From an uncultured Clostridium sp. (GTDB lineage: Bacteria > Bacillota > Clostridia > TANB77 > CAG-508), in contig CANOSM010000002.1 in NCBI GenBank assembly GCA_947569365.1, forward strand, positions 1 through 64,000: a stretch of DNA of 64,000 nt, given 5' to 3'. The notes beneath the pieces were generated by a model. The model did no database searches, had not been told where the DNA came from, and worked only from the letters and a program-made list of their open reading frames with translations. Position 1 is the stretch's first letter; the number at the start of each line of letters is the position of its first letter. A program made the translations under genes and the position numbers. Below, piece after piece: positions 58,939-64,000 of the stretch.

Positions 58939-59744
58939 TTCTAGTTCTTTGTTTTTCAATTTTCAATACCTCCTTACAAAAATTATCATAGGCAATAGCT
59001 GGCTTGCTGTTCTTATCATAAGCAAATAAACTTTTTCCTGCCATTGTTCCCTCCACTGCTTTTACTCCCTGTGGAATAATCGTGTCATAGATTTTTATTT
59101 TGCTACCATAACTGTTTTGTAGTGTTTGAAATGTGGTTTTTCCTACTTTTGTTTGCATATCTGCAAGAGTAATTAAAACCCCATCTATTTTTAGATTAGG
59201 GTTTATTCGTTTTCGTACCTTATTTATTGTTTGAATTAGCTGTGTCATTCCGTTTTGCTGATAGATAATGTGCTTGTACTGGTATTATTACACTATCACT
59301 ACAAGCAAGTGCATTAAGAGTAATCATACTTAAACTAGGTCTGCAATCTATAATGACATAGTCATATTTATTTTTTACTTCATCAATATAACCTTTTAGC
59401 ATATACTCCCTACTCATATTATTAACAAGTCCTACTTCTATTGCCTCTAAATCAATATTAGATGGCACTAAATCTACTCCCTCACTATGATGTAATATTG
59501 CTTCATTTTCTTCTAATGGAATGTCTTTTATTACTTTATCAAGCACAGTTCCTATTGTTTTTTCAAGCTCATCTGGGTTTCTATAACCTAAACAAACAGT
59601 AAGGTCGCCGTTGTGGATCTGCGTCTATTAACAATACTCTCTTTCCGTTGTTTTGATAATCCTACGCCGTAAATTGAGTGCTGTTGTTGTTTTACCTACT
59701 CCACCTTTTTGGTTAGCAATGGCAATTACTTTTGTCTTTGACAT
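58916..59744 (-). CDS. parA: ParA-family ATPase, needs four +1 shifts at CGG
   Basis: Deviant Walker A ATPase of 274 residues after correction. The ATG at 59744 follows GAAAGGAGG. It reads MSKTKVIAIANQKGGVGKTT and TALNL, then meets CGG. Skipping C at each of four sites gives LGVGLSKQGKRVLLIDADPQ, then QGDLTVCLGYRNPDEL, then YVIIDCRPSLSMITLNALAC, and finally HYLSAKGMTQLIQTINKV. Without the shifts no part beyond residue 25 is made. Each site is exactly in phase only after correcting the previous ones. It partners with parB. Confidence 0.9.
59250..59252 (-). other. In-phase CGG, +1 recoding site 14 (parA, fourth)
   Basis: AAA CGGA ATG: skipping C restores LSAKGMTQLI. Confidence 0.88.
59608..59610 (-). 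other. In-phase CGG, +1 recoding site 15 (parA, third)
   Basis: CAA CGGC GAC: skipping C restores the DADPQGDLT motif. Confidence 0.9.
59645..59647 (-). other. In-phase CGG, +1 recoding site 16 (parA, second)
   Basis: CAA CGGA AAG: skipping C restores SKQGKRVLLID. Confidence 0.9.
59667..59669 (-). other. In-phase CGG, +1 recoding site 17 (parA, first)
   Basis: TTA CGGC GTA: skipping C restores TALNLGVGLSKQ. Confidence 0.9.
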
Positions 59745-59816
59745 TGTAGTTCCTCCTTTCCTTAAAATTTAGTCATTACAGAATAATGACTATGTTAGTT
59801 CGCTGTTATGTGAAAA

Positions 59817-59844
59817 AAACGAATTGTATTGCTACAACTCGTTT
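59817..59844 (-). terminator. Terminator between small gene and parA
   Basis: A 12-bp stem with a GCAA loop and T6 tail on the minus strand. The stem overlaps the stop codon of the preceding gene. Confidence 0.85.
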
Positions 59845-60154
59845 ATCTACTATCTCTTAATTTATGCTTGTCCTTAATTTCTTGCTTTTTTAATTCTGTA
59901 TATAAGCCTTTTGTTTGTTCTTCATTATTTATCTTTGATATTCTTATATCTCGTTTTATAATAAATTCCTTTGGCATTTTAAAAGTTCCAATAGCTCCTC
60001 CACCATCAAAAAAGTTATATCTTCCGTCTTTATCTTTTCCTAGATAAATTGATATTACATCACTTTTCATAGAATTAGTTAGTGGTAGTTCTATACTACA
60101 CAACATTCCTGTTGTCATTTCTTCTAATATTTGTATCGAATCTTTTTCTTGCAT
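59843..60154 (-). CDS. Small mobile-element protein, unknown
   Basis: About 103 residues from the ATG at 60154 (MQEKDSIQILEEMTTGM), which follows AAGGAGGG; an upstream ATG lacks this. Contains VISIYLGKDKDGRYNFFDGG, beta-rich, and a charged C-terminus. Own terminator. Unknown function; first gene of the element segment. Confidence 0.7.
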   Translation of the reverse strand: MQEKDSIQILEEMTTGMLCSIELPLTNSMKSDVISIYLGKDKDGRYNFFDGGGAIGTFKMPKEFIIKRDIRISKINNEEQTKGLYTELKKQEIKDKHKLRDSR

Positions 60155-60189
60155 TTTCTTTCCCTCCTTATATTTTTGAGCATAAAAAT

Positions 60190-60209
60190 AAAGCATATTT
60201 CTATGCTTT
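60190..60209 (-). terminator. Terminator after queH fusion gene
   Basis: Stem AAAGCATA/TATGCTTT with 4-base loop and T5 tail; it marks the border of chromosomal core and element. Confidence 0.8.
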
Positions 60210-60222
60210 GTTTTTATACCCT

Positions 60223-61269
60223 TTATTTTTTTATCATTATATAATGTGTTTCTGTTTCATCTTCCTTTTCAAACCCTATTTTTTTATATAATTTAATTGC
60301 TTTTTCATTTATTTTAAATACCTGTAATTTTATATTTTGTTCTTTATGTTCAAATAGAATTTCTTTTAATACTGCTGTTCCAATACCTTTATTTTGATAT
60401 TCCGGTTTTACACAAATATTGCCTATTTCAAAAGTATTATTGTCTTTGGCTTTTCCATTATAAAATCCAACTAGCTCATCTTTTAAATATATAAGTTCTA
60501 TATTCTTTGAGTTTTCTTTCATAAATCTAGCAAATAACTTTTGCTGATTTTCTTCGTTCCACTCTCCATAAGTTTTTTCTACATATTCTTTATATACTTC
60601 TTTTTTTAAATCATATATAAAATGTATTTCACTTCCATTCCTATATGGTTTTAATTCTAAATTTGGAACTTCCCAACCTAATCTGATTTTTCTTTCTGTA
60701 ATTTTATTTTGAATTTGGACTTTATCTGCAAAACTTTTGTGGTCATAATTTGCTGTCTGTTCAGAAAATATACATCCACAATATTTTTGCATATATAATC
60801 CTATACTTCTTGCCTCTGCTTGCCCCTCTCTAAATCCTACTCTAAAATCTCTATATAAAAAATTAAGTTCATATTTATCTGAAATTTCTTTTAACATATT
60901 CTTTAATACTTCATGTTTCTGATATGGACTTACCAAAAGAGTAGTAGTTATTGTATCATATCCATTTTCTTTTGCATACTTTGCTGTTTCTTCTAATCTA
61001 ACTCTGTAACAATAATTTATGCATCTATTTTCTAAATCATTACAAACATTTTTGCAAAATTCATCTAATCCATAATTTTCATCTATTATTAATTTTATAT
61101 CTTTTATTTTACTATATTCTATGAGACAATCCCTTCTTGCTTTATATTCTGTATATGGATGAATATTAGGATTATACCAAAAAAGTATTGGCTCTATTCC
61201 TTCTTCTCTTAAACTTTTTATACAATACACACTACATGGTGCACAACATGTATGCATTAGTAATTTCAT
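60223..61269 (-). CDS. queH: Epoxyqueuosine reductase QueH fused to a GNAT acetyltransferase
   Basis: 348 residues. The N-terminal 195 are QueH, the last step of tRNA queuosine synthesis. They carry LLMHTCCAPCSVYCI, FWYNPNIHPYTEYKARRD, NRCINYCYRVRLEETAKYA, FRVGFREGQAEARS and YMQKYCGCIFSE, with all metal/cluster cysteines. Residues 205-348 are a GNAT fold with the CoA loop VKPEYQNKGIGTAVLKEIL and NEKAIKLYKKIGFEKE. One continuous frame with no break. It starts 7 bp after ruvB. Confidence 0.9.
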   Translation of the reverse strand: MKLLMHTCCAPCSVYCIKSLREEGIEPILFWYNPNIHPYTEYKARRDCLIEYSKIKDIKLIIDENYGLDEFCKNVCNDLENRCINYCYRVRLEETAKYAKENGYDTITTTLLVSPYQKHEVLKNMLKEISDKYELNFLYRDFRVGFREGQAEARSIGLYMQKYCGCIFSEQTANYDHKSFADKVQIQNKITERKIRLGWEVPNLELKPYRNGSEIHFIYDLKKEVYKEYVEKTYGEWNEENQQKLFARFMKENSKNIELIYLKDELVGFYNGKAKDNNTFEIGNICVKPEYQNKGIGTAVLKEILFEHKEQNIKLQVFKINEKAIKLYKKIGFEKEDETETHYIMIKK

Positions 61270-61276
61270 TTATTTA

Positions 61277-62290
61277 TCACTCTTTCTCTTTATCATATTT
61301 TATTCCTAAATGTTTATATGCATTTCTAGTCGCTGCTCTTCCTCTTGGAGTTCTTGCAATAAAACCTATTTGTAATAAATATGGTTCATATACATCTACT
61401 ATTGTATCTATTTCCTCTCCAATAGTAGTTGCTAACGCCTGTTTTCCTACAGGACCACCATCATATAAATTTATTATTGTTTCTAATATTTTCATATCTG
61501 TATTATCTAATCCAATTTCATCTATTTCTAACTTTTCTAAAGCATCTCTTGCAACTTCTAAAGATATATCTCCATCTCCTAATACAATTCCAAAATCTGC
61601 AACTCTTTTTAATAATCTATTAGCTATTCTTGGCGTTCCTCTTGATCTTTTAGCTATTTCTAGAGCTGCTCTTTCATCTATATTTACATTTAGAATCTTT
61701 GAAGATCTTTTTACTATTGTAAGCAAGTCTTCTACAGAATATAATTCTAATCTATTTACAATACCAAATCTATCTCTAAGTGGCGTAGACAAACTTCCTG
61801 CTTTTGTAGTAGCTCCTACTAAAGTAAATTTAGGCAAATCAAGTCTTATTGATCTTGATGTTGGACCTTTTCCTATCATTATATCTAAAGAAAAATCTTC
61901 TAATGCTGGATATAAGATTTCTTCTATATTCTTATTCATTCTATGTATTTCATCAATAAACAATATATCGTTTGGTGCAAGTGTTGTTAAAACAGCTGCC
62001 AAGTCACCTGGCTTTTCAATTGCAGGACCTGATGTTACTTTTATATTTGAATTCATTTCATTTGCTAAAATATTTGCAAGTGTTGTTTTTCCCAGCCCTG
62101 GAGGTCCATATAAAAGCACATGATCAAGAGGCTCTCCTCTTCTCTTTGCAGCCTCTATACATATCTTCATATTATTTTTTACTTTACTTTGACCTATATA
62201 ATCATCTAATATTTTAGGTCTTAAAGAATTTTCAGAAAGTTCCTCATTATCATTTTCTACATTTGGAACCATAATATTGTTAAAATCCAT
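61277..62290 (-). CDS. ruvB: Holliday junction helicase RuvB
   Basis: Branch-migration motor, 337 residues. [17 protein letters not shown], Walker [15 protein letters not shown], Walker [12 protein letters not shown], sensor [17 protein letters not shown] with the arginine finger, and the winged helix ending [20 protein letters not shown]. ruvA is not adjacent. No in-phase CGG. Confidence 0.97.
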   Translation of the reverse strand: MDFNNIMVPNVENDNEELSENSLRPKILDDYIGQSKVKNNMKICIEAAKRRGEPLDHVLLYGPPGLGKTTLANILANEMNSNIKVTSGPAIEKPGDLAAVLTTLAPNDILFIDEIHRMNKNIEEILYPALEDFSLDIMIGKGPTSRSIRLDLPKFTLVGATTKAGSLSTPLRDRFGIVNRLELYSVEDLLTIVKRSSKILNVNIDERAALEIAKRSRGTPRIANRLLKRVADFGIVLGDGDISLEVARDALEKLEIDEIGLDNTDMKILETIINLYDGGPVGKQALATTIGEEIDTIVDVYEPYLLQIGFIARTPRGRAATRNAYKHLGIKYDKEKE

Positions 62291-62314
62291 TTTTGCCCCC
62301 TATTTAGTAGTAAT

Positions 62315-63499
62315 TTATTTTTTTACCATTTTTAATATCTCATCTTTTAAAGTATCATACATATCTTCTTCTTTTACTTTTTTAATTATTTCACCTTTTT
62401 TAAATAACAGTCCCTCTTTATATCCTCCTGCAATTCCAATATCCGCTTCTCTTGCCTCCCCTGGTCCATTTACTGCACATCCCATTACTGCAACAGTAAT
62501 ATCTGACTCTACAGTTTGAAGAAAGCTCTCTACCTTTTTAGCAAGAGGAATTAAATCGTATTGTGTTCTTCCGCAAGTAGGACAAGCTACAAGTTTAGGT
62601 AAATTATTATATAATTTACAATCTTTTAAAATCTCTTTACACACTAATATCTCTTCTACTGGATCATCTGATAGGGATACTCTTATTGTGTCTCCTATAC
62701 CTTGTCTAAGTAAAACACCTAGTCCTATACTTGATTTAATAGTACCTGAAAAAGCTGTTCCTGCTTCTGTTATTCCTAAGTGTAATGGATAATTAAATTC
62801 TCTACTTGCTTTTTCATATGCTTCAACACACATATCTAAATCAGATGCTTTAAGAGCTATACATATATCATAAAATTCTAATTTCTCTAATATCTCTACT
62901 TGCTTTTTTGCACTCTCAACCATAGCATCACTACATGGTTTTCCATACTTTTCTAATAAGTCTTTTTCAAGTGAACCTGCATTAACTCCAATTCTTATAG
63001 GAATATTTTTTTCCTTACATGCATTTACTACAGCCTTTACTTTTTCTTCATCTCCTATGTTACCTGGATTAATTCTTATTTTATCTACACCTGCTTCAAT
63101 AGCTTCTAATGCTATTTTATAATCAAAATGAATATCTGCAATTATAGGAATATGTATCTTTTCTTTTATTTGTTTTATTGCTTTTGCATCTTCTATATCT
63201 AAACAAGCAACTCTTACAATCTCACATCCTACTTTTTCAAGTTCTAATATTTGTTTTACTGTTGATACTATATCTTTTGTTTTTGTATTACACATTGATT
63301 GTATAACAACTTTATTTTGTCCTCCAATTTTCACTCCTCCTACATCTATTTGTCTTGTCTTTTCTCTTTTATTCATAATTTTTTTCTCCTTTTTCTCATC
63401 TTTTATTATTTCTTTCTTACTAAATCCTTCTATATCAAATTTCTCTAAAAGTTCATCATATTCTTCTTCTATATCTTTTCTTTTTGATATAAGTCCCAT
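62315..63499 (-). CDS. ispG: 4-hydroxy-3-methylbut-2-en-1-yl diphosphate synthase
   Basis: Iron-sulfur enzyme of the MEP isoprenoid pathway. Core motifs: [58 protein letters not shown] and [23 protein letters not shown] with the cluster cysteines. The start at 63499 ([20 protein letters not shown]) has GGAGG. A second ATG at 63376 ([12 protein letters not shown]) also has AAAGGAG and is where most family members begin. The first 41 residues are thus an optional acidic extension. Confidence 0.95.
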   Translation of the reverse strand: MGLISKRKDIEEEYDELLEKFDIEGFSKKEIIKDEKKEKKIMNKREKTRQIDVGGVKIGGQNKVVIQSMCNTKTKDIVSTVKQILELEKVGCEIVRVACLDIEDAKAIKQIKEKIHIPIIADIHFDYKIALEAIEAGVDKIRINPGNIGDEEKVKAVVNACKEKNIPIRIGVNAGSLEKDLLEKYGKPCSDAMVESAKKQVEILEKLEFYDICIALKASDLDMCVEAYEKASREFNYPLHLGITEAGTAFSGTIKSSIGLGVLLRQGIGDTIRVSLSDDPVEEILVCKEILKDCKLYNNLPKLVACPTCGRTQYDLIPLAKKVESFLQTVESDITVAVMGCAVNGPGEAREADIGIAGGYKEGLLFKKGEIIKKVKEEDMYDTLKDEILKMVKK

Positions 63500-63606
63500 T
63501 TTTAATCCTCCATGCCTTTTTAAATTACATATATATTACCATTTTCTATGCTTTATTTCAACAAAAAGAGATAAAGAATATGCTTTTCTTCATCTCCATA
63601 TTTTTC

Positions 63607-64000
63607 CTAATAATTTATCCATTTTAATTTATCATCTAGACTTCTATAATTATCACAATACTTTTTGAGTAACTCATAAAATCTTTTTGTATGATTTTTA
63701 TATTTTAAGTGGCAGAATTCATGTAATATGATATATTCAATTAGATCTCTATCATACTTAATGATTAAAGGATTTATTATTATTTTTTTATCATCTGTAC
63801 ATTTTGCAATAGCTGACGTAAATTCTTTTATCTCATAGTCTTCTGGCATAAATCCTACTTTAATTCTTATTTTCTCCATTATAGCTTCTATTTCTCTTTC
63901 TGCAATTTTCTTATACATTTTATCTATTAAAATACTTGTCATTGTTTTATTATCTATTTTTTTACATTTCTTTGGCAAGCATATTTCTATTATGTTTCTT
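63607..64000 (-). CDS. YgjP-like metallopeptidase, cut by window edge
   Basis: C-terminal part of a YgjP/WLM-type zinc peptidase. The active-site helix is IIHEF-type: EYIILHEFCHLKYKNHTKRF with two His and a third ligand downstream, followed by LLKKYCDNYRSLDDKLKW. The frame is open to the window edge (codons RNIIEICLPKK upstream of an internal TTG), so the start lies outside. Usual family length is about 230 residues. Confidence 0.8.
   Translation of the reverse strand, partial: RNIIEICLPKKCKKIDNKTMTSILIDKMYKKIAEREIEAIMEKIRIKVGFMPEDYEIKEFTSAIAKCTDDKKIIINPLIIKYDRDLIEYIILHEFCHLKYKNHTKRFYELLKKYCDNYRSLDDKLKWINY

Larger units (their letters stand above)
47571..60189. mobile_element. Truncated integrative-element segment
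   Basis: A minus-strand block with parA, parB, secreted protein, LPXTG-type adhesin, small protein and methylase-helicase, a set typical of Firmicutes integrative conjugative elements. No integrase, relaxase or coupling protein is in it. The left edge is inferred from the helicase truncation at the inverted repeat, the right edge from the terminator after the queH fusion gene. Exact ends and target repeats were not found. Confidence 0.65.

Noticed and set aside
1..64000. The CGG breaks as random sequencing errors
   Set aside because: All 17 are the same base in the same codon phase before a glycine codon, while the same CGGA context out of phase is clean; random errors would vary in base, phase and context. 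Independent reads would still be the final test.
1..64000. CGG reassigned to another amino acid without a shift
   Set aside because: The frame itself changes after each CGG; in-frame reading soon leads to nonsense or a stop, whatever residue CGG encodes.
1..64000. Classical programmed frameshifting with slippery codon and stem-loop
   Set aside because: The codons before the CGG differ widely, no common slippery string exists, and no consistent downstream hairpin was seen.
1..64000. CGG-site genes as ordinary pseudogenes
   Set aside because: Except for manA they show no other damage, keep RBS and catalytic motifs, and have one simple correction each; true pseudogenes in this window show mixed lesions.
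1..64000. CRISPR array, tRNA or rRNA genes
   Set aside because: No regularly spaced identical repeats and no recognisable cloverleaf or rRNA segments were seen on either strand.

Overview
The window is very AT-rich, has strong GGAGG-type ribosome binding sites, and carries sporulation genes (spoVS, ymdB, dpaA), a low-GC gene repertoire (scpA, recA-recX, folD, uppP, rqcH, two ackA copies with pta, ispG, ruvB) and many envelope genes. This points to an anaerobic, spore-forming member of the Clostridia, probably gut-associated. No rRNA, tRNA or CRISPR array was seen. Most genes lie on the minus strand.

The outstanding signal is a decoding anomaly. Reading by eye, I found 17 CGG triplets in the reading phase of a gene. 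At all 17, homology or the upstream reading frame continues only if the C is skipped and the next codon is read as GGN (glycine), a +1 shift. After correction every affected gene has a length divisible by three, and in genes with several sites each later CGG is again exactly in phase. About forty other CGG triplets in coding DNA are out of phase (for example GAC|GGA or GCG|GAT) and cause no break. I found no in-phase CGG read as arginine, although CGA, CGC and CGT are used. I infer that CGG is not an ordinary arginine codon here and that CGGN is read as a single glycine by +1 frameshifting or four-base decoding. Genes that need this are an ABC ATPase, dprA, a TPR membrane protein, rqcH, a MATE transporter, manA, parA (4 sites), parB, a methylase-helicase (5 sites) and a thioester adhesin.

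Layout: 0.1-5.5 kb, ABC exporter plus two-component system with a PhoB-like operator; 5.7-7.0 kb, PIN toxin-like pair and a uracil-DNA-glycosylase-like gene; 7-19.5 kb, core block (scpA, ECF sigma/anti-sigma, recX-recA, oligopeptide-binding protein, spoVS, ymdB, dprA, folD, uppP, dpaA, TPR protein); 19.8-27.2 kb, rqcH, sortase, and an acetate operon pta-deacetylase-ackA-ackA; 27.4-36.8 kb, two small Cys-rich proteins, membrane proteins, MATE, GH3 hexosaminidase, FAD-Rieske oxidoreductase, CYTH fusion, DUF305; 37-41.4 kb, an uncharacterised Fic plus twin mTERF-repeat protein operon; 41.4-46.6 kb, envelope and sugar genes, several decayed by ordinary lesions.

From about 47.6 to 60.2 kb lies a truncated integrative-element segment (parA, parB, secreted protein, thioester/Cna-B adhesin, methylase-helicase) with 11 of the 17 CGG sites. 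It ends at a 24-bp inverted repeat inside the helicase. The right flank (queH-GNAT fusion, ruvB, ispG, a YgjP-like protease) is chromosomal core again.
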